Source: Pandoraea eparura
Lineage (GTDB): Bacteria > Pseudomonadota > Gammaproteobacteria > Burkholderiales > Burkholderiaceae
Assembly: GCF_902459725.1 (NCBI RefSeq)
Contig: NZ_CABPSH010000001.1
Location: 1 to 64,000, forward strand
DNA length: 64,000 nt
Direction: 5' to 3'
Each line of letters opens with the position of its first letter. The stretch's first letter is position 1. Under the pieces are notes generated by a model. The model made no database searches and was not told where the DNA came from. It was given only the letters and a program-made list of their open reading frames with translations. This document shows positions 1-7,355 of the stretch, one piece after another. Position numbers and translations under genes: made by a program.

Positions 1-134
1 CTCCCTATCTCCCTATCTCCCTATCTCCCTATCTCCCTATCTCCCTATCTCCCTATCTCCCTATCTCCCTATCTCCCTATCTCCCCATCTCCCCATCTCC
101 CCATCTCCCCATCTCCCGATCTCCCCATCTGACC
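1..134. repeat. 8-bp tandem repeat at window edge
   Basis: An uninterrupted run of the unit CTCCCTAT (complement ATAGGGAG) starts at base 1 and continues to about 84. It then drifts into CTCCCCAT and CTCCCGAT variants until about 134. The array probably extends left of the window, so copy number is unknown. The minus strand is open through it and would give a Gly/Glu/Asp/Arg-rich peptide, but nothing suggests a real gene. Repeats of this type can change length by slipped-strand mispairing. No function is visible. Confidence 0.9.
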
Positions 135-324
135 ATCTCTCCATCCCCCAATCGCTCCCCCTAACCGCGGAGCCCCCGACGAGCGATGCTCCCGGGATAC
201 GAACCTCGAATACGTCACATTCGGCAGGTTTCGGTTGACCGTGTCATCCGTCCCTCGTACGATCCGCGCGACGGATTTCCTACCCTTCGCACCGGGGCGC
301 ACGACTCGCCCGCAGGAGTTTTCG

Positions 325-1053
325 ATGAAGCAGTTTCTAATGCTTGCGGCAGCACTCGCGCCGCTTGCCGCCCACGCCGCCAACCCGCTTGTGACGGACG
401 ACACCGGCACACAAGACACCGGTAACTGGCAACTCGAGCTGAACAGCGAGTGGATGACGCTGCCGAGCGCGCGGCAGCAGCAATGGAACAACACGCTGAC
501 GTACGGCGTGATGCCCAACCTCGACGTCGCCATCCAAGCGCCCTACCAACGCACGCGACCGGATGGCGATGGCTGGACCAGCGGCGTCACCGACCTTCAG
601 TTGCAAGCCAAATGGCGCTTTCTCGAAACCGAGCAATGGAGCCTCGGCCTGAAACCGTTCATCTCGCTGCCGACGGCCAGTCAGGATCGCGGTCTCGGCA
701 ACGGTCGTGCCACCTCCGGTGCCAACCTGTTGATGCAATACAACCTCGATCGCTGGACACTCCTCGCGAATGCGGGCTACACCTGGAACAACAACGGCAT
801 CGGCAACCGACAGAGCCTGTGGAGCGCGTCCACGGCCGTGCTCTTCTGCGCGACGGAAAAGCTGCGCCTGGTCGCCGACATCGGTCTTGCGACCAATCCA
901 GACGCCACGACCCAGACGAAGCCCGCTTACGCGCTGGTGGGCGCGATCTATAGCCCGACGAAGGACCTCGATCTCGATGTCGGTTACAAACGCGGCCTGA
1001 ACCCCGCGTCGCTTTCCCACTCGCTACAGGCGGGTACCACGATCCGCTGGTGA
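325..1053 (+). CDS. outer-membrane beta-barrel protein, MetA-pathway-of-phenol-degradation-like
   Basis: This 242-residue protein begins with a signal peptide (MKQFLMLAAALAPLAAHA, cleavage after AHA). The mature part alternates short amphipathic strands and ends in a C-terminal aromatic (…TTIRW), as outer-membrane barrels do. The start at 325 is chosen because AGGAG lies at 314-318, six bases upstream, and because it gives a clean signal peptide. Longer upstream starts add a non-signal sequence. Length and the GVMPNLDVAIQAPY-type segment fit the phenol MetA / transporter barrel superfamily. The substrate is unknown. A decayed copy of its 3' end lies just downstream at 1064-1129. Confidence 0.75.
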   Translation: MKQFLMLAAALAPLAAHAANPLVTDDTGTQDTGNWQLELNSEWMTLPSARQQQWNNTLTYGVMPNLDVAIQAPYQRTRPDGDGWTSGVTDLQLQAKWRFLETEQWSLGLKPFISLPTASQDRGLGNGRATSGANLLMQYNLDRWTLLANAGYTWNNNGIGNRQSLWSASTAVLFCATEKLRLVADIGLATNPDATTQTKPAYALVGAIYSPTKDLDLDVGYKRGLNPASLSHSLQAGTTIRW

Positions 1054-1129
1054 CCTCGGTGACAAGGCCGGCCTGTACCCGACGTCGCTCTCCCACTCGG
1101 TACCGACGGGCGCCACGATCCGCTGGTGA
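988..1129 (+). repeat. imperfect tandem duplication of the 3' end of the barrel gene
   Basis: Bases 988-1053 (the last 21 codons plus stop of the barrel gene) are repeated with substitutions at 1064-1129, an offset of 76 bp. In the matching frame the second copy reads KAGLYPTSLSHSV…TIRW-stop against KRGLNPASLSHSL…TIRW-stop, so many changes are silent or conservative. The second copy has no start codon and is out of frame with the first. It looks like the tail of a lost paralogue or a partial tandem duplication. Confidence 0.8.
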
Positions 1130-1252
1130 GCACCGCGCGCCGCCTCGGCGCGACGTTGATTCCTGAATGACGAGGCATGCGCGCAGCAGGCCGCGAAAAT
1201 GCACACGTCGCGCATATTTTTCGAGGACCTACAAACTTAATGTCATAAATGC

Positions 1253-1282
1253 TTGACACGATGCGCGGAATTATCGTACTAT
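1253..1282 (+). promoter_or_regulatory. sigma-70 promoter for tRNA-fMet
   Basis: A perfect -35 (TTGACA, 1253-1258) is followed after 18 bp by TACTAT (1277-1282). Transcription would begin about 1289, a few bases before the tRNA at 1295. The position and quality fit a strong stable-RNA promoter. Confidence 0.65.
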
Positions 1283-1294
1283 TCATTTCTCAGA

Positions 1295-1371
1295 CGCGGG
1301 GTGGAGCAGTCTGGCAGCTCGTCGGGCTCATAACCCGAAGGTCACAGGTTCAAATCCTGTCCCCGCAACCA
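1295..1371 (+). tRNA. initiator tRNA-fMet (CAU)
   Basis: The 77-nt cloverleaf starts CGCGGGG and ends CCCCGCAACCA with CCA encoded. The anticodon loop is CTCATAA (anticodon CAU). Two initiator hallmarks are present: the unpaired C1/A72 at the acceptor end and three consecutive G:C pairs (GGG/CCC) closing the anticodon loop. The T arm GGTTCAAATCC is canonical. Confidence 0.97.
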
Positions 1372-1377
1372 AATTCG

Positions 1378-1413
1378 AAAGCCCGTTGGCCGCAAGGTCG
1401 ACGGGCTTTTGTC
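1378..1413 (+). terminator. intrinsic terminator after tRNA-fMet
   Basis: The inverted repeat AAAGCCCGT (1378-1386) and ACGGGCTTT (1401-1409) is followed by a T-rich tail (TTTTGTC). It sits seven bases after the tRNA CCA end. Confidence 0.85.
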
Positions 1414-1528
1414 ATTTCAGACGCGCCTCCTCGTCGATAAATGCCGATACGGCCTACCCTTGGCCCGCCTAGAATGAAAAGCCGGCGGGGTAAACCGGGG
1501 CCCGCGTCAACGCATTCCAGGGGGCATC

Positions 1529-2341
1529 ATGGCCGAGCCCGACAAGGTCTTTGCAGGGTCGATTCCGAAGTGCTACGACACGCTGATGGTGCCATTGATC
1601 TTCGAGACCTACGCCATCGATACGGCAACGCTTGTGGCAGCAACTTCGCCCAAGTCGGTCCTGGAGACCGCAGCCGGCAGCGGTGCGGTCACGCGAGCAC
1701 TTGCCCCGAAACTCGGCCCCGACGCACGCTACGTGGTGACCGATCTCAATCAGCCGATGCTCGACTATGCCGCCAGCCGGCAACCGGCCGACGCCCGGAT
1801 CAAATGGCAACAGGCCGACGCACTCGCCCTGCCGTTCGACGACGCGTCGTTCGATGTCGTCGTCTGCCAGTTCGGCGCGATGTTTTTCCCCGACAAGGCG
1901 GCTGGCTATGCCGAGGCGCGTCGCATGCTGAGAGCGGGTGGGCGCTTCGTCTTCAGCGTCTGGGATCGAATCGAAGAGAACGCCTTCGCCGACGAGGTCA
2001 CCGAGGCCGTCGGGGCATTGTTTGCGCATGACCCGCCAAGATTCCTCGCCCGCACGCCGCATGGCTATTACGACCTCGCTCGGATCCGGGAAGATCTGAG
2101 CCACGCCGGGTTTATCCATATCGAGATCGAGACCCGCGAAAAGATGAGCTATGCGGCGTCGGCCCGCGACGCCGCCACGGCCTATTGCTTCGGAACCCCG
2201 CTGCGCAACGAAATCGAAGCGCGCGATGCCAGCTTGCTACAACTCGCCACCGACCGGGCGACGACGGCCATAGCCCGACGTCACGGTCACGGTCCGGTGG
2301 CCGGAAAAATTCAGGCACACGTGATCGTAGCCGCGAGATAG
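1529..2341 (+). CDS. class I SAM-dependent methyltransferase
   Basis: This 270-residue protein carries a Rossmann-type methyltransferase core. Motif I is VLETAAGSGAVTR (about residues 44-56), followed by the acidic post-I strand VVTDLNQPMLDYA and by the DASFDVVVCQFGAMFFPD segment (motifs II/III). This pattern is typical of UbiE/Methyltransf_11 proteins that act on small molecules. The substrate cannot be inferred. It is monocistronic between tRNA-fMet and a low-complexity tract. The start follows GGGGG at a suitable distance. Confidence 0.85.
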   Translation: MAEPDKVFAGSIPKCYDTLMVPLIFETYAIDTATLVAATSPKSVLETAAGSGAVTRALAPKLGPDARYVVTDLNQPMLDYAASRQPADARIKWQQADALALPFDDASFDVVVCQFGAMFFPDKAAGYAEARRMLRAGGRFVFSVWDRIEENAFADEVTEAVGALFAHDPPRFLARTPHGYYDLARIREDLSHAGFIHIEIETREKMSYAASARDAATAYCFGTPLRNEIEARDASLLQLATDRATTAIARRHGHGPVAGKIQAHVIVAAR

Positions 2342-2530
2342 CGGCGGTGCGGTGACGGTGACGCGGTGGCGGTGGCGTGATGGCGGCAGTGCGATGGCGG
2401 CAGTGCGGTTGCGGCGGCGCGGCGGCGCGGTGGCGCGGTGGCGACGGTGCTATGGCGGTGCTGCGGTGCGGTGGCGGCAGTGCGGTGGCAGTGGTGCGGT
2501 GGCAGTGGTGCGATGGCGGCGGCACGTTAG
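2342..2530. repeat. GGCGGTGC-like low-complexity tract
   Basis: About 190 bp composed almost only of degenerate GCGGTG/GGCGGCAG/GCGATGGCGG units, lying directly after the methyltransferase stop. Several frames are open because of the composition, and their translations are Arg/Trp/Gly- or His/Pro-rich with no resemblance to a protein family. I call no gene here. It separates the methyltransferase from the convergent MarR-GNAT gene. Confidence 0.7.
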
Positions 2531-2618
2531 CAGAATAACGGCGGCTTCTGCGCCGCCGATGCATCGCGATAGCTCACGCGGGCATTCGACTGCCCGCGGC
2601 GGCCTCAGGAAGCGAGCG

Positions 2619-3599
2619 CTATGACGACGCGCCGCCCGCGCGACGGCAGAACCGTTGCTCGACAACCCGGCTCCCCCATTGCTCACCCTCGAACTCGTCG
2701 GTCAACGCAAAGCCGAACGACTCGTACAGATGCCGCGCGGCATCAAGTCCCTTGAACGTCCATAGGTACGTCTCGCGATAGCGCGCATCGACGAACGCCA
2801 TGGCCTGCGCCATCAGACGCCGCCCGACCCCGGCCCCACGCAGCGAATCGTCAACGATGAACCAGCGCAAATGCGCGACACCCGCCTCAAGGTCACCGTC
2901 GATCGCGAGCGAGGCGAGCGTGCGCGCATTCTCGACATGGCGCCACAGCGCTTTGCCATCAGCGGGTAACGCGCTGGCGAACGTCGCCAGTTCCGTCGCC
3001 ACCTTCGTCTCGAAAAACGCCCCAAACCCCCAGTGCTGCCCGTAAAAGCGCGCGTGCAGGCTGGCAATGTCGCCGATACATCCCGGCTGATAGCCTTCGA
3101 GCACCTGCGCGCAGACTTCCCCCTCGACGGCGCCTTTGGCCGAGTTGTCGTGCGCAAGCGCGTCCGCGTACAGGGCAAGCGCCCGAACCAGGGCCGCCTG
3201 ATCCGCAGGCACGATGCGCCGTAGCGCACTGGACACCTGATCGGTCGCAAAGCGGTCGATCTTGCTGCGAAGCCGTTGCCCCGCTTCGGTCAGGAAGAGT
3301 TCGGAGGCGCGCGCGTCGTTGCTCGCCGTCGTGCGCCTCACGAGTCCACTGGCCTCGAGCTTCGCCACTTGCCGGCTCGTGTTCGATTTGTCCAGACGCA
3401 GGAGATTGCCGAGATCCTTGGCACTGATCCCCGGCGTCGCCCCAATTTCGATAATGGCGTGAACCGCGGACGGCGCGAGATCACTGTCGGCCAACGTCGT
3501 TCGCATGAAGCCCAGTTCGCGAACCAGCCGGCGGGAGAAGTCGCGGAGTTCCAGAATCTCCGCTTCGCGAGGCTTGCCAGGTAGATCGACGATATCCAT
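2619..3599 (-). CDS. MarR winged-helix / GNAT acetyltransferase fusion regulator
   Basis: This 326-residue protein has two domains. Residues about 10-145 form a MarR winged helix (GISAKDLGNLLRLDKSNTSRQVAKLEASGLV, then the wing RRTTASNDARASELFLTEAG). Residues about 160-320 form a GNAT N-acetyltransferase with the acetyl-CoA motif LRGAGVGRRLMAQAM and the YESFGF motif. Such HTH-GNAT fusions occur in many proteobacteria, and their effector is generally unknown. The ATG at 3599 is preceded by two perfect palindromes at 3616-3652, suggesting autoregulation. It is transcribed alone. Confidence 0.9.
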   Translation of the reverse strand: MDIVDLPGKPREAEILELRDFSRRLVRELGFMRTTLADSDLAPSAVHAIIEIGATPGISAKDLGNLLRLDKSNTSRQVAKLEASGLVRRTTASNDARASELFLTEAGQRLRSKIDRFATDQVSSALRRIVPADQAALVRALALYADALAHDNSAKGAVEGEVCAQVLEGYQPGCIGDIASLHARFYGQHWGFGAFFETKVATELATFASALPADGKALWRHVENARTLASLAIDGDLEAGVAHLRWFIVDDSLRGAGVGRRLMAQAMAFVDARYRETYLWTFKGLDAARHLYESFGFALTDEFEGEQWGSRVVEQRFCRRAGGASS

Positions 3600-3615
3600 A
3601 TCTCACCCCCTATCA

Positions 3616-3652
3616 GTTGCGCATCGCAACCAATATAGTTGCGACGCGCAAC
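3616..3652. promoter_or_regulatory. two tandem palindromic operators upstream of the MarR-GNAT gene
   Basis: GTTGCGCATCGCAAC (3616-3630) and GTTGCGACGCGCAAC (3638-3652) each contain the perfect arms GTTGCG/CGCAAC with a 3-bp spacer. Their starts are 22 bp apart, close to two helical turns, so two dimers could bind the same face. They lie 17-53 bp upstream of the start codon, where promoter elements are expected. Binding by the adjacent MarR domain is an inference. Confidence 0.7.
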
Positions 3653-3735
3653 TTACGCAAGTCACTTATTGCGCCTGACGGTGCTCTGAAAGGGAGTCAG
3701 ACCACCCAGTGTCACGGAACCCCGCCGTCATGGCG

Positions 3736-4146
3736 TCATTGACCGCCGCCCAGCAAATCGTGGGCATCCAGGATGGCGTAAGCGATACCCGGACGACTAT
3801 CGAGACATCGGCGAACCGCGGCCGGGATCGACGCCTGGATCTTCCGGCAAAGCCCGGGCTTTGCCACCAACCGAATACTGATGCCTCGGACCGTCCGGAC
3901 TTCGTTCGCGCTCGGGGCGATCTCCAGCGAAATGCCGAGTTGCGCCTGCATCAGATCGGCGACGCGCTGCAAATCGGCGTAACTGGTCACGGCTTCGATG
4001 CGCGCAATCAGCCGCTTCTCCTCCGCCTGCGTCAAGCGCAGGATGCGGCGATCACCGTGAGGGTCTTGCATGAGGCTTTCCCGGTCACACGTGCAAGCCC
4101 CCGGGGGGCACTCCTTGCGGATTGGGAAGCGGGTCTCGTCGACCAT
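3736..4146 (-). CDS. conserved small hypothetical protein with Cys-rich N-terminus
   Basis: This 136-residue protein starts MVDETRFPIRKECPPGACTCDRE. The cluster C-X4-C-X-C near residues 13-19 could hold a metal, but no known site is recognised. The rest is a mixed helix/strand sequence with an acidic-basic middle (LTQAEEKRLIARIEAV) and no signal peptide or membrane segment. I believe it is real because its composition is protein-like and it fills an otherwise empty stretch in a single orientation. No function can be assigned. Confidence 0.6.
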   Translation of the reverse strand: MVDETRFPIRKECPPGACTCDRESLMQDPHGDRRILRLTQAEEKRLIARIEAVTSYADLQRVADLMQAQLGISLEIAPSANEVRTVRGISIRLVAKPGLCRKIQASIPAAVRRCLDSRPGIAYAILDAHDLLGGGQ

Positions 4147-4317
4147 AGAATACGAACAGGGGGCGTTGGCGGGACTGACATCGACATTGCATTATCGATC
4201 GTTCAAGTGTCCGTAATCCGATCGCTTGAATCAATTAGGGATGTCATCGAAGCCGGACCGTGATCGCCGCGCCCTGTCATGGGCGCTCCGCTGCCCGGAA
4301 AAATCCTTCGGCAGCGA

Positions 4318-4323
4318 TATAAT
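4318..4323 (+). promoter_or_regulatory. -10 element for yjdM
   Basis: TATAAT at 4318-4323 lies about 45 bp before the yjdM start. No convincing -35 hexamer is seen 16-18 bp upstream. The rest of 4147-4317 shows no gene. Confidence 0.5.
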
Positions 4324-4367
4324 TTCGCGCTTTTATCCCCTTCGTCGGCCTTTCAGGACCCATCGAC

Positions 4368-4709
4368 ATGAGCACTTTGCCCGCTTGCCCGAAATGCAAC
4401 TCCGAATTCACCTACGAAGATGGGGGTGTCTACATTTGCCCCGAGTGTGCGCATGAATGGTCGGCACAGGCCGCCGCATCAACGGAACCCACGGAACGCG
4501 TCTATCGCGACGCCACCGGAACGCGCTTGCAAAACGGCGACACGGTCACCGTCATCAAGGACTTGAAGCCAAAGGGGTCGGGCGGCGTGATCAAGATGGG
4601 CACCAAGGTGAAGAACATTCGGCTGGTGGACAGCGACCACGATATCGACTGCAAGATCGACGGCTTTGGCGCGATGAGCCTGAAATCCGAATTCGTCAAA
4701 AAGGTCTGA
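4368..4709 (+). CDS. yjdM: zinc-ribbon alkylphosphonate-utilisation-like protein (YjdM/PhnA family)
   Basis: This 113-residue protein has an N-terminal zinc ribbon (CPKC at about residues 8-11 and CPEC at about 25-28). A C-terminal PhnA SH3-like domain follows ([17 protein letters not shown]-type: [16 protein letters not shown], then KNIRLVD and DIDCKIDG). Length matches E. coli YjdM (111 aa). Despite the historic PhnA name, the family has no proven role in phosphonate use. A perfect -10 (TATAAT, 4318-4323) lies upstream. Confidence 0.92.
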   Translation: MSTLPACPKCNSEFTYEDGGVYICPECAHEWSAQAAASTEPTERVYRDATGTRLQNGDTVTVIKDLKPKGSGGVIKMGTKVKNIRLVDSDHDIDCKIDGFGAMSLKSEFVKKV

Positions 4710-4721
4710 CCCGGTTCCAGC

Positions 4722-4747
4722 GCCCGTCGACATCGCGCTCGACGGGC
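4722..4747 (+). terminator. hairpin downstream of yjdM
   Basis: GCCCGTCGA (4722-4730) and TCGACGGGC (4739-4747) form a perfect 9-bp stem with an 8-nt loop, 13 bases after the yjdM stop. There is no T-run, so termination strength is uncertain. It could also serve the convergent gene ending at 4799. Confidence 0.5.
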
Positions 4748-4798
4748 AACAGACGACGGACGACGCCCGCACACGCCGCCGAGCGGCGGACCTGACGT

Positions 4799-5224
4799 TC
4801 ATTGCCCGGGCGGCGGCACCACCCCGAGCTGCACCATCATCCCGAGCGTGTCCATCAGGAGGCGCGTCTGCCGGATGCGGCCCCGATCCACCCGATCGAT
4901 CACCATTCCCCAGACACGTACCGGCCGGCCGGTGGCCGGCACCCCGAGAAAATCGCCCCGGTGCGTCCCCGTCCACTCGAATCGGGTCAGCACGCGATCG
5001 CCCTCGACAAGTTGCTCGTCAATGCGCCAGTGCATGTCGGGAAACGCAGCACGCATGCCACGCAGAACAGCTTTGAGACCGTCAATCCCAGCCCCCTGAC
5101 CGGGGAAGGGGACTTGCTCCACCACGTCGTCCCAGAAGTAACGATCGGTGGCGTCGATGTGGCCCTGGTTCAGCACGTCATCGACGAACGCGAGAACGAC
5201 GTCACGAATATCGCTCATGGGCAT
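4799..5224 (-). CDS. SnoaL-like ester cyclase / NTF2-fold protein
   Basis: This 141-residue cytosolic protein has the SnoaL-like alpha+beta barrel pattern: VLAFVDDVLNQGHIDATDRYF at the N-terminus, GLKAVLRGMRAAFPDMHWRIDEQLVEGDRVLTRFEWTGTHRG in the middle, and WGMVIDRVDRGRIRQ near the end. This is the layout of ester cyclase-type family members, which often have no known substrate. It is monocistronic and convergent with yjdM. Confidence 0.8.
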   Translation of the reverse strand: MPMSDIRDVVLAFVDDVLNQGHIDATDRYFWDDVVEQVPFPGQGAGIDGLKAVLRGMRAAFPDMHWRIDEQLVEGDRVLTRFEWTGTHRGDFLGVPATGRPVRVWGMVIDRVDRGRIRQTRLLMDTLGMMVQLGVVPPPGQ

Positions 5225-5316
5225 GATGGCCTCCGGCCAGTCGGGAGATTGGGCGCAATCAGCGCGCCCGCAACCCTTCGGACGCCGCCCTTCATTCTAG
5301 TCGCGGCGCACCGAAA

Positions 5317-6495
5317 TCACCGTGCCCGAATGTCGAATCCGTCGACGTAAGCGCGCAAATCGCCAGCACTGGCCGCATCCCAGACCTTGCCGTCGCAAAG
5401 CACCTCGTGCGCAGGCGATGCGACCACCGGCACGGCCTCGGCACGTGCCGCTGCCTGGTACAACGCCGTCTGGCTCACCGCTGCCGCCGTCTGCGCGGCG
5501 GCAGCCACCGCCGCGTCGCCCACCATCCCCCAGCGACGATATTGCGCGATGAACCACATGCCATCCGAAGGATGCGGGTAGTTCACCACGCCTTCGTCGA
5601 AGAAGCTCACGGGCAGCAAGGCATGCCGTCCCTGCAGACGGCCGAAGTCGCCCAACAGACGCGCCGCGATCAGATCGCGTGGCGCCCCGACCCACGCCGG
5701 CTCTGCCAGCCATCCTGCCGCTTCCGCACGGTGTCCAGGCATATCCAGCCAGCGGCACGCGCTGAGCAGCGTGCGCACCAGCGCCTGTGCCGTTCTCGGA
5801 TAACGCGTCACGAAATCCCGACGGCAAGCCAGCACCTTCTCAGGATGATTCGGCCAGATGTCGCTCGATACCGTGACTGTGCGCCCCAGCCCGCGCGCCT
5901 GCGCCACCGCATGCCAGGGCTCGCCACAGCAAAAGCCGTCGAGTCCGCCCTCTTCCATCGCGGCAACCATATGCGCCGGAGGAATCACGATACTGGTAAC
6001 CTCGGTGAGCGGATCGATGCCCTGCGCGGCAAGCCAGTAATTGAGGAACATCGCGTGCGTGCCTGTCGGAAACGTCTGTGCGAAGACCGGCTTGCGCCCG
6101 AGCGACGCCAGCGCTTCGCGCAAGTCGCCCGTGTGCACCATTGCCTCGGCCAGCGACGGCGTGACCGTAACCGCCTGTCCGTTGCGATTGAGCACCATGA
6201 GCACGGCCATGTCTTCACGCGGCCCACCAATGCCCAACTGCACGCCATACACGAGACCATACAGCGAGTGCGCGGCATCCAGCTCGCCCGTGAGCAGCTT
6301 GTCGCGCACGGCCGCCCACGACGATTCGCGGCTCAGTTCGAGGGTCAGCCCATGCTCGTGCCCCAGCTCCAGGCGCTTCGCCACGACCAGCGGCGCCGCA
6401 TCGGACAGCGCGATGAACCCCACGCGCAGATGACGTTTTTCTGGCGCACCGTTCGGCGATTGCGCATCAGAAGCCAACCATGATGACGTCGACAT
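5317..6495 (-). CDS. nasS: NasS-type nitrate/nitrite sensor, CmpA/NrtA-like
   Basis: This 392-residue protein belongs to the NrtA/CmpA substrate-binding family (LRVGFIALSDAAPLVVAKRLELGHEHGL at the N-terminus, GFCCGEPWHAVAQARGLG in the middle, PHPSDGMWFIAQYRRWG near the C-terminus). It has no signal peptide, so it should be cytoplasmic. In NasS/NasT systems known from Azotobacter, Pseudomonas and Paracoccus, NasS binds nitrate or nitrite and otherwise sequesters the antiterminator NasT. It lies nine bases after nasT in the same operon, which supports this rather than a transport role. Confidence 0.9.
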   Translation of the reverse strand: MSTSSWLASDAQSPNGAPEKRHLRVGFIALSDAAPLVVAKRLELGHEHGLTLELSRESSWAAVRDKLLTGELDAAHSLYGLVYGVQLGIGGPREDMAVLMVLNRNGQAVTVTPSLAEAMVHTGDLREALASLGRKPVFAQTFPTGTHAMFLNYWLAAQGIDPLTEVTSIVIPPAHMVAAMEEGGLDGFCCGEPWHAVAQARGLGRTVTVSSDIWPNHPEKVLACRRDFVTRYPRTAQALVRTLLSACRWLDMPGHRAEAAGWLAEPAWVGAPRDLIAARLLGDFGRLQGRHALLPVSFFDEGVVNYPHPSDGMWFIAQYRRWGMVGDAAVAAAAQTAAAVSQTALYQAAARAEAVPVVASPAHEVLCDGKVWDAASAGDLRAYVDGFDIRAR

Positions 6496-6504
6496 GAGCT
6501 GTGT

Positions 6505-7224
6505 CTATCCCAATAATTCGGCGATCGAGACGAGTTGGCGCGCCACTTCGACGAGCTTCTCGCCTTGATCCATCGCCCGTTTGCGCAGGATGGCATAAGC
6601 CTCCTGCTCGGAAATCTTGCGTCGGTCCATGAGCAGCCGCTTGGCACGGTCGATCAGCTTGCGGTCGGCCAGCTCGGTCTCGGCCTTGGCCAGACGCGCG
6701 CGCAGCTTTTCCTCATGGGCGAAGCGCGCGAGCGCGACTTCGAGAATCGGCGCGAGCCGGTCGGCCGCCAGTCCCTCGACGGAGTAGGCTGTCACGCCCG
6801 CATCGACGGCCGCGCGAATCAGCGCTTGATTGCCGTCGGCCGAGAACATCAATACCGGGCGCGGTGCCGCCGCGTTCATCACGGCGAGCTGTTCAAGCGT
6901 GTCGCGCGAGGGCGATTCGGTGTCGATGATGACGACGTCCGGGCGCTCGCTCTCCACCACGCGTGGCAACGCCTGCGGCTTGGCCACTTCCACCAGCATT
7001 TCGCACCCCAGACGCGCGAGCGCTGCGCGCAGCTCGCCAATCGGCTTGTCCGTATCCGTGACGAGCAGCACGCGCAGCATGCCGTGCGCCCCCGGCACCG
7101 CAACGGGGGCGACAGGGGCAACAGCGGTGGCGGCGGCACCAGGAACGGCGGGTTTGCGGGACGTATCGGCCTGAGGATCGACGTCCCCGGCATCCGGTGT
7201 TTTCGGCAAGTTCGTGGGGGCCAA
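6505..7224 (-). CDS. nasT: NasT-type ANTAR response regulator (antiterminator)
   Basis: The core from about residue 49 (MLRVLLVTDTDKPIGELRAAL) is a receiver-like domain with DVVIIDTESP as the phospho-acceptor region. The C-terminal ANTAR domain includes DRAKRLLMDRRKISEQEAYAILRKRAMDQ. ANTAR domains bind paired RNA hairpins and prevent termination. The first ~48 residues are an Ala/Pro/Val-rich extension unusual for NasT. An internal ATG at 7080 would give the usual length, so the true start may be there. The probable target is the leader upstream of nirB. Confidence 0.9.
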   Translation of the reverse strand: MAPTNLPKTPDAGDVDPQADTSRKPAVPGAAATAVAPVAPVAVPGAHGMLRVLLVTDTDKPIGELRAALARLGCEMLVEVAKPQALPRVVESERPDVVIIDTESPSRDTLEQLAVMNAAAPRPVLMFSADGNQALIRAAVDAGVTAYSVEGLAADRLAPILEVALARFAHEEKLRARLAKAETELADRKLIDRAKRLLMDRRKISEQEAYAILRKRAMDQGEKLVEVARQLVSIAELLG

Positions 7225-7355
7225 CGCGGTTGGCCTGTCAGTGAAAATCCATCCACGACGCCGTCGCGGGGCGGCATCGGCTACGCCCCGTCGGCAACGT
7301 CTCGTGCGCTATTCGAACACGCGCTGTTCAGTATAGGTAGTGACGATACAACGCA

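Noticed and set aside
2352-2624. Arg/Trp/Gly-rich and His/Pro-rich frames in the GCGGTG tract
   Set aside because: Open only because of repeat composition.
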